Shown one piece after another: positions 8,987 through 18,184 of a DNA stretch of 64,000 nucleotides. Location of the stretch: the NCBI GenBank assembly GCA_017453255.1, contig JAFTKN010000028.1, positions 18,713-82,712 on the forward strand. The letters are read 5' to 3'. The translations under genes were made by a program, and so were the position numbers. Source of the stretch: Clostridia bacterium (GTDB lineage Bacteria; Bacillota; Clostridia; Oscillospirales; CAG-272). Position 1 is the first letter of the stretch, and each line of letters starts with the position of its first letter. A model generated the notes under the pieces. The model was not told the origin of the DNA, searched no databases, and saw nothing but the letters and a program-made list of their open reading frames with translations.

Positions 8987-9010
8987 ATTACCATCCTTTC
9001 CTTTATGATT

Positions 9011-9028
9011 TAATTATTCGAATAATTA
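9011..9028. promoter_or_regulatory. 18-bp perfect palindrome, candidate operator
   Basis: TAATTATTC followed by GAATAATTA forms an unbroken 18-bp dyad. It begins about 1-2 nt downstream of the start point predicted from the adjacent minus-strand promoter, a typical position for repressor binding. Confidence 0.5.
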
Positions 9029-9035
9029 CATTAAT

Positions 9036-9064
9036 ATTGTAACATTGGAATAAGAATAAATCAA
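9036..9064 (-). promoter_or_regulatory. Sigma-A promoter of the SleB-like gene
   Basis: On the minus strand TTGATT and TACAAT are separated by 17 bp, with the -10 about 50 bp before the start codon. Confidence 0.7.
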
Positions 9065-9107
9065 GGAACAATATTTGTAAAAAATGTATCTATTTTACAA
9101 CAAACAG

Positions 9108-10706
9108 CTAACCACGTGTTTGATTTTTTGCTTTTCCAATCAGTCTTTTTGCAAGTCCTAATTCTTCATTTGAAATAGAACCAAGAGCATAAGATATGAG
9201 TAAATACAAAACAGCCGTAAAGCTTATTTCGAAAACAGTTGTCAGCTTACCAAGAGATAAACCAAAAACTCCAAGTGAAAAAACAAATCTTGATATAGCA
9301 GTTGCGATAACAATACAGAAAAGTGGCTTAATTACCCATTTTAAAATTTTTGTTTTCACCTTAGTTATATTTAGTAGCTTTATAATGCTAAGAGAGGTAT
9401 TAAGTAGCTCAGTAATAAAAATAACTACAACATATCCACTAATGCCAAAGGGCGGTAATAAAACAAGTATTAGTATAACACTTACTAACGAATCGAGTAT
9501 ATTGACTCTCATGCTGTAAACCTGTTCCCCAAGCCCCTTTAAAATCCCATCAACAGTTCCATCAAGGTACATAAGAGGAATTAATGGAGAGAGCTGTCTA
9601 ATAAATTCGCCTGCCTCGCTCGTTCCATAAAAAAATATTCCTATTTCATTTGAAAAGCAAATTAAAATTCCACTAACACCAAACGCAAAAATTAGGGTAA
9701 AGCTAAATACACGAGAAACAATATATCTTATACGTGAAAAATCCCTTTTTTCGTATGAGGCAGAAATTTCGGGCACTAAAAGTGACGAAAATGAGCCAAT
9801 AACCGACGAAGGAAAAAGCAAAAGCGGGAAAACCATTCCATGCAAAATTCCATATGATGCAAATGCACCCTGCTCACTTGCACCATTTTTACGAAAGCCA
9901 TAGGGAATTAGTAAATGCTCAACAGTAGAAAGACCACTTCGTACATATCCACTGACACCTATAGGAAAGGCCTCCTTAAAAACTGAATATTCCTTAATCC
10001 TTTCCTTTTTGTCTATGCTTAAATTTCTGTGCCTTTTTCTATCAATTATATAAATAATACTGCTTATCACCATAGAAAAGCATTCGCTAATTGTTGCTCC
10101 CATAGCCAAAGAGGCGCAGGCATACTCCACACCTGAGGGCGAAAGCATAATCAAAAAATAGCTAACTGTAGTTATCTTAACACCCTGCTCAAAGAATCTG
10201 ACAATTACATTCTTATAAATTCTGCGTACGGCTGAGAAATATCCATTTAACACACTTGAAACAGATATAGGAACAAGACTAAATGCCATAATTTTCAAGG
10301 AGGGAATTACCTTAGTACTGCCTAAGGCATATTTACCTATCGGAGAAGCAAAGGCAAATAAGAAAGATGATGCAATTATAGAAAAGAAAAGTGAATACAA
10401 AAGTGCGCTTTTCATTATCTTTAAAACTGCCTTGTTGTGACTCTTATCAAGTAGTTCGTTTTCATTGTAGGGAAGTGCCATAGAAATCAGCCTTATAACA
10501 GTTAACTGTATACCAGAGGTTGCCACAGTAATTGCAAAGGAATAAATGCCAGAGCTTAAGGTAATTAAGCCAATTCCCTCGCTACCTACCTTGTTTGTTA
10601 CGAATATATTAAAGCCAACAGAAATAGTATTAATTAAAATTCCAGCAAGCGACAAAAGCGCTGCATTAAAAAAATATTTTTGAACCTTGTTTATTTTTAT
10701 CACCAC
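9108..10706 (-). CDS. Polysaccharide flippase, SpoVB/MATE-like family
   Basis: A protein of about 532 aa with 12-14 hydrophobic segments, of the MOP flippase superfamily (SpoVB-like). Such proteins move lipid-linked cell wall or cortex precursors across the membrane. The N-terminal region FFNAALLSLAGILINTISVG and the later YPLLLFPSSVIGSFSSLLVPE-like stretch fit SpoVB. The start is uncertain. I place it at a GTG at 10706 (a second GTG follows at once), because the frame further upstream runs back through the terminator of the mannosidase gene. No clear ribosome binding site precedes either GTG. It follows the mannosidase gene after a terminator. Its sporulation role is inferred only from the family. 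Confidence 0.75.
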   Translation of the reverse strand: MVIKINKVQKYFFNAALLSLAGILINTISVGFNIFVTNKVGSEGIGLITLSSGIYSFAITVATSGIQLTVIRLISMALPYNENELLDKSHNKAVLKIMKSALLYSLFFSIIASSFLFAFASPIGKYALGSTKVIPSLKIMAFSLVPISVSSVLNGYFSAVRRIYKNVIVRFFEQGVKITTVSYFLIMLSPSGVEYACASLAMGATISECFSMVISSIIYIIDRKRHRNLSIDKKERIKEYSVFKEAFPIGVSGYVRSGLSTVEHLLIPYGFRKNGASEQGAFASYGILHGMVFPLLLFPSSVIGSFSSLLVPEISASYEKRDFSRIRYIVSRVFSFTLIFAFGVSGILICFSNEIGIFFYGTSEAGEFIRQLSPLIPLMYLDGTVDGILKGLGEQVYSMRVNILDSLVSVILILVLLPPFGISGYVVVIFITELLNTSLSIIKLLNITKVKTKILKWVIKPLFCIVIATAISRFVFSLGVFGLSLGKLTTVFEISFTAVLYLLISYALGSISNEELGLAKRLIGKAKNQTRG

Positions 10707-10736
10707 ACAATCAATAAAATATATGATGATAAAAAG

Positions 10737-10765
10737 AAAAAAACCACACAAAGCGTGTGGTTTTT
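10737..10765 (-). terminator. Terminator after the alpha-mannosidase gene
   Basis: The stem ACCACAC/GTGTGGT has A-runs and T-runs on both sides. On the minus strand it lies 3 bp after the mannosidase stop and ends in a T-rich tract. Confidence 0.85.
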
Positions 10766-10768
10766 ATA

Positions 10769-13700
10769 TTATTTAACTATAAGGGTAACGATTTCAAATG
10801 GCTTGATATCGAGTGTAACGCTATTATTCTTAATAGTAAGTGGCTTAAGCTTTCTTTCGCAAAGATTTCCTAAATAAGCCTCGCTTATATCAAAGCCGAA
10901 TTTAATAGTTGCTTTTGAACGATAATTTTTAGCCTCATAAAGACGAACTACAGTTTCATCACCATATTCAGCCTCCTTGATTGCTTCAACTATAACATTG
11001 TCCTTGTTTACACTAACAAGTGAAAATTCGCTTTCTAATTTTCCACCACCCTCGCATTTGACAGCGGTCATAGGGAGGTTAAGCTCGTAAGCATATTTTA
11101 CAACATCACAATTTTCAACATTTTGACTATGAGGATATAATGAATATGTAATTTGGTGAATTCCTTGGTCGTTGTAATCACCCATATTGCTTGGATTCCA
11201 GCCAGAGGTCAAAAGTGTTAAGCGCATATCTGAATTATGTATATCGTGGCCATATTTGCAATCATTTAATAGGCTGACACCATAGTTACCCTCGGAAATA
11301 TCAGCATATTTATGAGCGCAAACCTCAAATTTAGCATGATCCCATGAGGTATTAAAGTGAGTAGGACGCTTAGTTGTTCCAAATTGAATTTCATAGGTAG
11401 CTACGTCTGTGTTAATATCAACAGGGAAGGATACCTTCAAAATTTGTCTTTGCTGACACCAATTAATCTTAGTTTCAAAATCAATCTTGCCTAAGTCCTC
11501 ATAGAACCACATAATTTGCTCAATTTCACTCTCAAGATGCTTTTTCTTGTAGTGAATACCTGTTTTAGCACCATCGTCAATTATATAAATATCATATGGA
11601 GCTGATACATTGTATTCCTTATCGTTTGAGCTACGCTGAAGCTCCCAAGCGTCATAATTGTCAGGGTAGTTTTCAAGGGCAAATATTCTGTTAGCCACCA
11701 TACCCTTCTTAATAACCTCTCGATGGTTTTTCTTATCATAAATCGAAACGATATTATAGTTTTTGTCAAGCTTAACAGTGAAGAATTTTGTAAAGATAGT
11801 TCTATCCTTAATTGTTATGCTATTTTTAGGCTCTATATCATTTATAACCTTATAGCCCTTTGCAGGGATATTTTTAACAAAAACACTTTTGCCATTAATT
11901 TTTACAGTAGAGGAGCAATTAAAGGAATGAGGATTAAATACAACATAGCCCTTATCCTTAACATTTTTACTTACATAGTCAAAGGCATTACCTCTGAGCG
12001 AAGCAAAAAGCTCCTTGAGCTCCTTGTAATCCTTATCACATCTTTCATAAACCTCTTTGATAGATGAGCCAGGAATAATATCGTGGAACTGATTTGTCAA
12101 GATTGTTTCCCAAGCCTCATGTAGCTCTTTTTTAGGGAATTTAGCTACCTTAAGCTTATCAAGCATAACACAAAGAGCCTCTGTGTCAAGAATTAAAAAT
12201 TCACATTGACGGTTGTTTCTCTTATTTTTACCAATAGAGGTATATGTTCCTCTGTGGAACTCAAGATACAACTCACCCTGCCATGCTGGTAATAATTCAG
12301 GCTTTTTATCTATATTTTTCTTTAGTCTATCGAAAAATTCTGTTGCAGTACCAATGTGAGATTGGGATAGACCATAAATACCCTTGCTTGTACGACGCAA
12401 AAGCTCAAGCATATGGTCGGTAGGACCACCGCCACCATCACCAAAGCCAAAGGTAACAAGTGCCTCGTTAGAAAGTGCCTTTTGCTGATATCTGTTCCAA
12501 GCACCATCAATAACAGAGAAGTCAGAGGAAGGACAATAAGAGCTAAATCTTTCTGGAACACGCCCCTTCTTTTCCTCTTGCGCTGTCATAAAGTGTGTAT
12601 TAATGCCAGTACCATCAATACCCCTCCATAGAAATGTATCATAAGGCATAGTATTTGTATCATTCCAGCCAATTTTGGAGGTTACAAACCAGTCAACCTC
12701 ACTCTTTTTAAGAATTTGAGGTAGTGCAGCAGCATAACCAAAAACGTCAGGCAACCATAAAATCTTAGATTCAACACCAAATTCATCTCTGAAGAAGTTT
12801 TTACCATATTGAACCTGTCTTACAAGACTTTCACCAGATGAGAGGTTGCAGTCTGCCTCAACCCACATAGCGCCCTCAACTTCCCATCTACCTGCTTTAA
12901 TCATAGCCTTGATTTCGTTGTAAAGCTCAGGGCATTCCTCCTTAACCATCTTGTAAAGAACAGCCTGAGAGGACATAAACTTATACTCAGGGTATCTTTT
13001 CATAAGCTCAATAACAGTTGCAAATGAGCGCTGTGCCTTTTCTCTTGTTTGCTCAAGTGTCCAAAGCCAAGCTACATCAATATGAGTGTGACCTATACAA
13101 AGTGTCTTTATATCCTGATCCTTGCAGAACCTTGAGTAAAATTCCCTTTGTAAGTATTCGTCTGCCACCTTAACAGACTCATAAAACTCCTTTGATGGAA
13201 GCTTTAGCATATTAAGCCTTGTAATAGCTTTTTCCATAATAGCTACAATGTTATGATATTCATAAGAGTTATCACTTAAAAACTCTAATGCATCACAGGG
13301 CACTGAAACATCGTAATAAAGCTTTTTAACGTCTTGATTTTCAACAATAATTTGAGCATTAAGAGTAAGGTCGCATCTATTGGCCTCCATTCCTGAATAA
13401 CCATAGAGAAGAATATCATATTTATCCTGTCCATTAAGAGTAAGATATGTATGATTAGTATCAAGACCTTGACGTATTTTTCCATCAACATAAGCAATGA
13501 ATTGTGGATTGGTAGCATCCCAGCCCTCTATACCTGTGCTAATGTTTAATTTTATCTCTTTTCCACTAAATTCCTTAGCATCTAAAACAAAATGGAACCA
13601 AGCGTGCTTGTCGCGCTCCTTGCCCCAACGCATATCGGAGGTAAATGGAACGAAATCAGAGGTTGCTGGTAGCTCGCTACCTACCTTGTACTCGCAAAGC

Positions 13701-13804
13701 TTGTAGGTGATATTGTCAACGGGATATGTCTTTACAACAATATTTTCCTTGAGCTTTTTCATAACAACCTTAAGATTTCTTATAGATTCGTTAATTGGCT
13801 TCAT
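10769..13804 (-). CDS. Glycoside hydrolase family 38 alpha-mannosidase
   Basis: A 1011-aa retaining, zinc-dependent alpha-mannosidase. The catalytic domain carries HTHIDVAWLW (zinc His and Asp, about residues 237-246). The region LWLPDVFGYAAALPQI contains the nucleophile Asp, and a TNQFHDIIPGSSI stretch is also typical of GH38. The middle helical and C-terminal beta domains complete the usual length. No signal peptide is seen, so it should act in the cytoplasm on mannosides taken up from host N-glycans or similar polymers (inference). AAGGAG precedes the ATG. With the fucosidase at 4.9 kb and the sugar isomerase pair at 18.7 kb it suggests glycan scavenging, though the genes are not in one operon. 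Confidence 0.95.
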   Translation of the reverse strand: MKPINESIRNLKVVMKKLKENIVVKTYPVDNITYKLCEYKVGSELPATSDFVPFTSDMRWGKERDKHAWFHFVLDAKEFSGKEIKLNISTGIEGWDATNPQFIAYVDGKIRQGLDTNHTYLTLNGQDKYDILLYGYSGMEANRCDLTLNAQIIVENQDVKKLYYDVSVPCDALEFLSDNSYEYHNIVAIMEKAITRLNMLKLPSKEFYESVKVADEYLQREFYSRFCKDQDIKTLCIGHTHIDVAWLWTLEQTREKAQRSFATVIELMKRYPEYKFMSSQAVLYKMVKEECPELYNEIKAMIKAGRWEVEGAMWVEADCNLSSGESLVRQVQYGKNFFRDEFGVESKILWLPDVFGYAAALPQILKKSEVDWFVTSKIGWNDTNTMPYDTFLWRGIDGTGINTHFMTAQEEKKGRVPERFSSYCPSSDFSVIDGAWNRYQQKALSNEALVTFGFGDGGGGPTDHMLELLRRTSKGIYGLSQSHIGTATEFFDRLKKNIDKKPELLPAWQGELYLEFHRGTYTSIGKNKRNNRQCEFLILDTEALCVMLDKLKVAKFPKKELHEAWETILTNQFHDIIPGSSIKEVYERCDKDYKELKELFASLRGNAFDYVSKNVKDKGYVVFNPHSFNCSSTVKINGKSVFVKNIPAKGYKVINDIEPKNSITIKDRTIFTKFFTVKLDKNYNIVSIYDKKNHREVIKKGMVANRIFALENYPDNYDAWELQRSSNDKEYNVSAPYDIYIIDDGAKTGIHYKKKHLESEIEQIMWFYEDLGKIDFETKINWCQQRQILKVSFPVDINTDVATYEIQFGTTKRPTHFNTSWDHAKFEVCAHKYADISEGNYGVSLLNDCKYGHDIHNSDMRLTLLTSGWNPSNMGDYNDQGIHQITYSLYPHSQNVENCDVVKYAYELNLPMTAVKCEGGGKLESEFSLVSVNKDNVIVEAIKEAEYGDETVVRLYEAKNYRSKATIKFGFDISEAYLGNLCERKLKPLTIKNNSVTLDIKPFEIVTLIVK

Positions 13805-13833
13805 ATATAACTCCTTAAAAAGTATTCATTAGA

Positions 13834-13862
13834 ATTTTATCATATTGAGGAAGAAAAAACAA
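13834..13862 (-). promoter_or_regulatory. Promoter of the alpha-mannosidase gene
   Basis: On the minus strand TTGTTT and TAAAAT are separated by 17 bp, about 30 bp before the start codon. Confidence 0.55.
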
Positions 13863-13869
13863 TAAATGT

Positions 13870-13898
13870 TTGCAAAATAAGTAAAAATATGTTAATAT
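13870..13898 (+). promoter_or_regulatory. Promoter of tcdA
   Basis: TTGCAA and TAATAT are separated by 17 bp, 25 bp before the tcdA start codon. Confidence 0.6.
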
Positions 13899-13923
13899 AA
13901 AATGGAAAAAGGGGTGGTTTCTG

Positions 13924-14619
13924 ATGAAAGAGGAGCTTTCAAGACTTGAAAAGCTGATTGGTATGAATAATGTTGAAAAGCTTTTTGAAAAAAAGGCTAT
14001 AGTCTTTGGTGTTGGTGGCGTTGGTGGTTATGCCTGCGAGGCTCTTGCAAGAAGTGGAGTAGGACAGATAGACATAGTTGACAACGATACAGTTTCTGTA
14101 TCAAATATAAACAGACAAATAATTGCCCTTCATTCAACAATAGGTAGGGATAAGGTCGAGGTAATGAAGGAAAGAATGCTTGACATTAATCCAGAGATAA
14201 TTGTAAACGCATATAATGTATTTTACACCCCTGATAATTCAAATATAATCGACCTGTCAAAATACGATTATGTAGTTGATGCAATAGATACAGTAACAAG
14301 CAAAATAGAGCTTTGCGTCGTATGTGATAAGCTAAGCATTCCACTTATATCCTCTATGGGTACAGGTAATAAGCTTGATCCAACAAAATTCAAGGTTTCT
14401 GATATTTATAAAACCTCTGTTTGCCCACTTGCAAGAGCTATGAGAGTGGAATTGAAAAAGAGAGGGATAAAGCACTTAAAGGTCGTTTATTCTGAGGAAA
14501 CACCAGTTGTAAATGGATGTGAGGAAAATGGAAAAAGAGTACCAGCATCAAGTGCATTTACACCATCGGTTGCAGGATTAATTATTGCCTCTGAGGTAAT
14601 TAAGGACTTAATAAAATAA
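13924..14619 (+). CDS. tcdA: tRNA threonylcarbamoyladenosine dehydratase (ThiF/E1-like)
   Basis: A 231-aa E1-like protein of the TcdA (CsdL) subgroup. TcdA cyclises t6A37 of ANN-decoding tRNAs to ct6A, using ATP (family knowledge). The N-terminal ERLEKLIG-like start, the nucleotide-binding loop GVGGVGGYACEALARSGVG (about residues 29-47) and NRQI near residue 63 define the ATP-binding fold. VDAIDTVTSKIELC, SSMGTGNKLDPTKF and SVCPLARAMR are characteristic of TcdA and set it apart from ThiF or MoeB. The length is normal. It is monocistronic, with its own promoter and a shared convergent terminator. Confidence 0.9.
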   Translation: MKEELSRLEKLIGMNNVEKLFEKKAIVFGVGGVGGYACEALARSGVGQIDIVDNDTVSVSNINRQIIALHSTIGRDKVEVMKERMLDINPEIIVNAYNVFYTPDNSNIIDLSKYDYVVDAIDTVTSKIELCVVCDKLSIPLISSMGTGNKLDPTKFKVSDIYKTSVCPLARAMRVELKKRGIKHLKVVYSEETPVVNGCEENGKRVPASSAFTPSVAGLIIASEVIKDLIK

Positions 14620-14646
14620 GGCTGTTGCAAAGCGCAACAGCCTTTT
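14618..14646. terminator. Bidirectional terminator
   Basis: An 11-bp stem (AAGGCTGTTGC with GCAACAGCCTT) with an A-rich left flank and T-run on the right, between tcdA and the converging secreted-protein gene. Confidence 0.85.
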
Positions 14647-14650
14647 TAAT

Positions 14651-15940
14651 TTAGTTTATGTTTAAATCGTTAACCCTTTGACCTTGCTTCCAGCTAAGCT
14701 TATAGACTTTTTCACCATAAGTCAAAAATTCCTTTGCTAAGCCAGCCTTGTGAAGCTCATGTAGCTCACTTGGAGAAAGAGAGGGGAAAAGATCGCCTTT
14801 ATCATTTGCATCAAAATTATAAAAGTCCTCAACGATATATTTTATCGTTGCAGAATAAACAGCCTCCCCCTTTTTGTTATAGCTAAGAGTTAAATCACTG
14901 ATTTCAATTCTTGTAAAATAAGAGCCCATAGCATACCAAAAATCACCATCTAAATTGTGGTATAAGCTTTCAGTAGCTTGATTAAAGCTTAGAGTGCTTT
15001 CTTGATTTGCCAAAACCTCGCATGCTGCTAACGCACTATTCAAATCAATATTTCTGTTTGAAAGGGCAGTCTTATCCTTGAAAAGCAAATCTAAATCAAG
15101 AGTATAGTTATTTCCACTGCCACTTAAAAAATGGGAAAGCATAAGTGAAGCGTTTGGATAATTGAATATAGCACCACCAAGGGAAATAAGCTGAGCGGAT
15201 TTTGTAATATTATCAATTTCCGTATCACTTAGGCTTGTACCTGTGTTATATGAGCTATTTGAGTTATTCATTTGCTTAAGCCTGTCGCTTGAAAGCTCTG
15301 TTTCGTCCTTGTAAAATCCACCGAAGCTTTCAATATTTTGCTTAATCATGTTAAATGAAATATATTCGAAATTCTCGTACGACTCAGTAACCTCGTTTTG
15401 TATGTAATAAACATTGTCGCCTATCAAAACATAGTAGGAAATAAAGAGAAGAGTGTCAAATGCACCATCAGCATATTTGATATTTGATATGACTACATCA
15501 TGAACATCAGAGCTGTTTTTTATCATATCGTATTTAATCATGCTTTTTCCTACATATCCTGTTTGTGGATTGACAGGATTACCATATTCTAACACTCTGC
15601 TTTGAGAAGCAACTATAAAGCCATAATTCAGCTTAAGCTTATTTAAGCTTGCGTATTCCTTTATAGCTTGAGAGTATATATTGTAAGTGCCTATCATTGC
15701 ATTGCTTGAAGCAGAATAGCCAACAAGCGTTGCAAAATTTCCAAAGTCTTCAGTTTTTATATCATCACAAAGCTCACAGGTTAGTGTGCGTGTGCCACCA
15801 TTTAAGCAAAAATCGTTTTCAAAGGTAATTGAGGTGGTTTTATATTCATGCTCGCATTCACCTTCACTTGCATATACAAAAACAGAAAGCAAGACACATA
15901 AGGCAATAACAAGCAGTACAAATAAAATATGCTTTTTCAT
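14651..15940 (-). CDS. Secreted protein of unknown function with one Cys-rich module
   Basis: A 429-aa protein that I do not recognise. Residues 1-26 are a signal peptide. Directly after it comes one copy of a module with the pattern CEHEY, then C...GGTRTLTCELC (about residues 29-55), which also occurs several times in two other secreted proteins of this window (35.8 kb and 49.2 kb). The rest is mixed polar sequence without visible repeats, anchor or membrane span. I chose the ATG at 15940 because AAGGA lies upstream and a good promoter sits further back. The longer upstream open frame covers that promoter. The role is unknown; it is presumably at or outside the cell surface. Confidence 0.7.
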   Translation of the reverse strand: MKKHILFVLLVIALCVLLSVFVYASEGECEHEYKTTSITFENDFCLNGGTRTLTCELCDDIKTEDFGNFATLVGYSASSNAMIGTYNIYSQAIKEYASLNKLKLNYGFIVASQSRVLEYGNPVNPQTGYVGKSMIKYDMIKNSSDVHDVVISNIKYADGAFDTLLFISYYVLIGDNVYYIQNEVTESYENFEYISFNMIKQNIESFGGFYKDETELSSDRLKQMNNSNSSYNTGTSLSDTEIDNITKSAQLISLGGAIFNYPNASLMLSHFLSGSGNNYTLDLDLLFKDKTALSNRNIDLNSALAACEVLANQESTLSFNQATESLYHNLDGDFWYAMGSYFTRIEISDLTLSYNKKGEAVYSATIKYIVEDFYNFDANDKGDLFPSLSPSELHELHKAGLAKEFLTYGEKVYKLSWKQGQRVNDLNIN

Positions 15941-15971
15941 AATAGTTCCTTTTTGGATAAATACTATAAGT

Positions 15972-16000
15972 ATTCTATCACCATAAAAAATATTTGTCAA
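15972..16000 (-). promoter_or_regulatory. Sigma-A promoter of the secreted protein gene
   Basis: On the minus strand TTGACA and TAGAAT are separated by 17 bp, 31 bp before the start codon at 15940. Confidence 0.75.
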
Positions 16001-16009
16001 CAAAATTTC

Positions 16010-16038
16010 TTGATATAAGAAAAAAAGTATGGTATAAT
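16010..16038 (+). promoter_or_regulatory. Sigma-A promoter of pepP
   Basis: TTGATA and TATAAT are separated by 17 bp, 29 bp before the aminopeptidase start. It is back to back with the minus-strand promoter at 15972-16000. Confidence 0.8.
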
Positions 16039-16067
16039 CACATAGAAAAAGGCAAAGGAGTAAAAAT

Positions 16068-17132
16068 ATGCTAAATAGAATTAAAAGCCTTAGGAAAAGC
16101 ATGAGAGAAAAGGAAATTGATGGAGTTTTTTTGACCTCTCGAGTGTCACACCGATATTTTACAGGCTTCGATAATGAGGATGGTGCGTTGCTTATTACCG
16201 ATAATAACGCATACGCCTTTGAGGATTTTAGATATACTGAGCATGCTGAGGCAGTGCTAAAGGATATATATAAAGTGATTCAGCCAAAGGGAGAGCGTAA
16301 GAGGTGGCTGGGTGATCTTATAAGCGAAGAAAAAATAAACAAATTAGGCTTTGAGGACCTTTCTTTGAGTGTAAGCGATTATGATTTGCTTAAAAACGAT
16401 TCAAGCGCTGAGCTATTACCCATAGGAAAAATGGTTGCTTCCTTACGAGAGGTTAAAAGCAAGGACGAGATTGAAAAAATTAACCAAGCGCAGATCATTA
16501 CCGATATGGCATTTGAGCATATTTTAGGAATTTTATCAACAGATATAACAGAAACAGATGTAGCAGCTGAGCTTGAATATTTTATGAAAAAGCATGGGGC
16601 AGAGGATAAGAGCTTTGAAACAATATCTATCAGTGCAGAAAAGACCTCATTACCTCATGGAGTGCCAAGCAATATAAAGCTAAAAAAAGGCTTTTTCACT
16701 ATGGATTTTGGTGCAACTGTTGACGGCTATCATTCTGATATGACAAGAACAGTTTGTATAGGCAAGGCAGACGAGGAAATGAAAAAGCTTTATGATACTG
16801 TTTTAGAGGCACAGCTAAAAGCGCTTGAATACCTTAACAATGGTGGACGTAATAGCAAAGAGGCTGACAAAATAGCAAGAGATATTATAGATAAGGATTA
16901 TAAAGGCTATTTTGGACATTCCTTAGGTCATAGTGTAGGCTTGGAAATTCACGAAAAGCCTGTATTATCACCAAAGCTTGAAACAACACTTGTAGCAGGT
17001 AATATTGTTACAGTTGAGCCTGGAATATACATACCAAAAAAATATGGAGTAAGAATAGAGGATATGGTTGCTATTTGTGAAAAAGGTATTAAAAACTTCA
17101 CAAAATCTGAGAAAAAGCTCATAGAAATCTAA
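16068..17132 (+). CDS. pepP: Xaa-Pro aminopeptidase (M24B)
   Basis: A 354-aa dinuclear-metal peptidase that removes N-terminal residues before proline. The N-terminal creatinase-like domain (about residues 1-125) is followed by the pita-bread catalytic domain. Visible motifs are PHGVPSN, the first metal Asp in MDFGATVDGYHSDMTRT, the His in FGHSLGHSVGLEIHE, and the two Glu residues in VEPGIYIP and VRIEDMVAI. The full ligand set (D, D, H, E, E) is present. AAAGGAG precedes the ATG. It lies 144 bp upstream of efp, an arrangement widely conserved in Firmicutes, but efp has its own promoter here. Confidence 0.92.
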   Translation: MLNRIKSLRKSMREKEIDGVFLTSRVSHRYFTGFDNEDGALLITDNNAYAFEDFRYTEHAEAVLKDIYKVIQPKGERKRWLGDLISEEKINKLGFEDLSLSVSDYDLLKNDSSAELLPIGKMVASLREVKSKDEIEKINQAQIITDMAFEHILGILSTDITETDVAAELEYFMKKHGAEDKSFETISISAEKTSLPHGVPSNIKLKKGFFTMDFGATVDGYHSDMTRTVCIGKADEEMKKLYDTVLEAQLKALEYLNNGGRNSKEADKIARDIIDKDYKGYFGHSLGHSVGLEIHEKPVLSPKLETTLVAGNIVTVEPGIYIPKKYGVRIEDMVAICEKGIKNFTKSEKKLIEI

Positions 17133-17170
17133 TAAATTCGTAAAAAAAGCAAAAATCTTGTAAATACCTA

Positions 17171-17199
17171 TTGCAATATTTATTATTTTATTGTAGAAT
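17171..17199 (+). promoter_or_regulatory. Sigma-A promoter of efp
   Basis: TTGCAA and TAGAAT are separated by 17 bp, leaving a leader of about 70 nt before efp. Confidence 0.65.
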
Positions 17200-17276
17200 A
17201 ATTAGTGTAAATTCAAGTGATAGTTGTGGCGGACTTCACTTCCAAATACAAAAACGCCAAGAAAAGGAAATGACAA

Positions 17277-17840
17277 ATGATTACAGCAGGAGATTTTAGA
17301 AATGGTGTTACCTTCGAAATGGAGGGTAAGGTATATCAGGTTATTGAATTCCAACACGTTAAGCCAGGTAAGGGTGCAGCGTTTGTAAGAACAAAATATA
17401 GAGATGTTGTTACAGGTGCTATTCGTGAGGCTTCATTCAACCCAACAGCAAAGTTTGAAACAGTTCAGGTTGAGCGTAGAGAGCTTCAATATAGCTATAA
17501 CGATGGTGGTCTTTACTACTTTATGGATCTTGAATCCTATGAAATGATTCCAGTTGATTCAAACAAGCTTGGTGACAACTTTAAGTTCGTTAAGGAAATG
17601 GAAATGTGCAAGCTTTCATCAATTAAGGGTGAAATCTTTGCAGTTGAGCCACCAACATTTGTTGAGCTTGTTGTAACAGAAACTGAGCCAGGTGTACGTG
17701 GTGATACAGCTACTAACGTAACAAAGGCTGCTACACTTGAAACAGGTGCAGTTGTTAGAGTGCCAATCTTTATCAATGAGGGTGAAGTTATCAGAATTGA
17801 TACAAGAACAGGCGAGTACCTTGAAAGAGTGAACAAATAA
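17277..17840 (+). CDS. efp: Translation elongation factor P
   Basis: A 187-aa EF-P that rescues ribosomes stalled on polyproline. The KOW-like N-terminal domain contains [16 protein letters not shown], where the Lys in PGKGA sits at the tip that is often modified. Two OB-fold domains follow, with the typical ending [19 protein letters not shown] precedes the ATG. The length is standard. The neighbours pepP and a CD1247-type gene are the usual clostridial context. The gene ends 9 bp before an intergenic repeat, which appears to supply the 3' region of the transcript. Confidence 0.97.
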   Translation: MITAGDFRNGVTFEMEGKVYQVIEFQHVKPGKGAAFVRTKYRDVVTGAIREASFNPTAKFETVQVERRELQYSYNDGGLYYFMDLESYEMIPVDSNKLGDNFKFVKEMEMCKLSSIKGEIFAVEPPTFVELVVTETEPGVRGDTATNVTKAATLETGAVVRVPIFINEGEVIRIDTRTGEYLERVNK

Positions 17841-17849
17841 TTAGCAATT

Positions 17850-17921
17850 TAGCCTTGCGAAAACCGAGCCCAATTGGTTTAAAATGGAAAATAGCTTGCC
17901 TTACTATGTTAAAAAAGCTTG
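17850..17921 (+). repeat. Dispersed intergenic repeat, copy B
   Basis: The plus-strand copy of the 72-bp repeat, starting TAGCCTTGCGAAAACCGAGC and ending AAAAAAGCTTG. It is followed by CTAATTTTTT, and copy C ends in nearly the same T-rich tail, so the pair may act as 3' ends of transcripts. Confidence 0.8.
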
Positions 17922-18126
17922 CTAATTTTTTAATTACCTGCACTTTTTTGCCTTGTAAACCAACCTATTTTCTCATTTGAAACTGTGTGCATCTTCGAAC
18001 GAATAAATCAGTAGAGGATTTTTTTGAGCTTTGGTGCAGACAGTTAAAAACTTTCAAATCAAAGGTCGGACTAAGCCTCACCGATTTATCGTTCCAAGAC
18101 AAATGGGCTCGGTTTACGTAAGGCTA
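17850..18126. mobile_element. MITE-like element with 22-bp terminal inverted repeats
   Basis: The 22 bases at 17850-17871 and the reverse complement of 18105-18126 agree at 20 positions. Together they bound a non-coding 277-bp segment between efp and the CD1247-type gene. The interior contains copy B of the dispersed repeat. It also has a long imperfect hairpin (ATTTGAAACTGTGTGCA near 17976-17992 against TGCAGACAG and TTTCAAAT near 18034-18059, with CCAACCT/AGGTCGG outside it). No reading frame of note is present. A non-autonomous mobile element or a structured RNA are both possible. Confidence 0.55.
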
Positions 18127-18184
18127 AGCGACTGACGTATGGTCAGTCCCATAAATTTAATAAATGTAAAGTGAGGAAATAGAA

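Noticed and set aside
17940..18100. 6S RNA between efp and the CD1247-type gene
   Set aside because: A long imperfect hairpin is possible, but I cannot see the conserved bubble features or a promoter, and the segment lies inside a TIR-bounded element. It is left as a possible structured RNA only.
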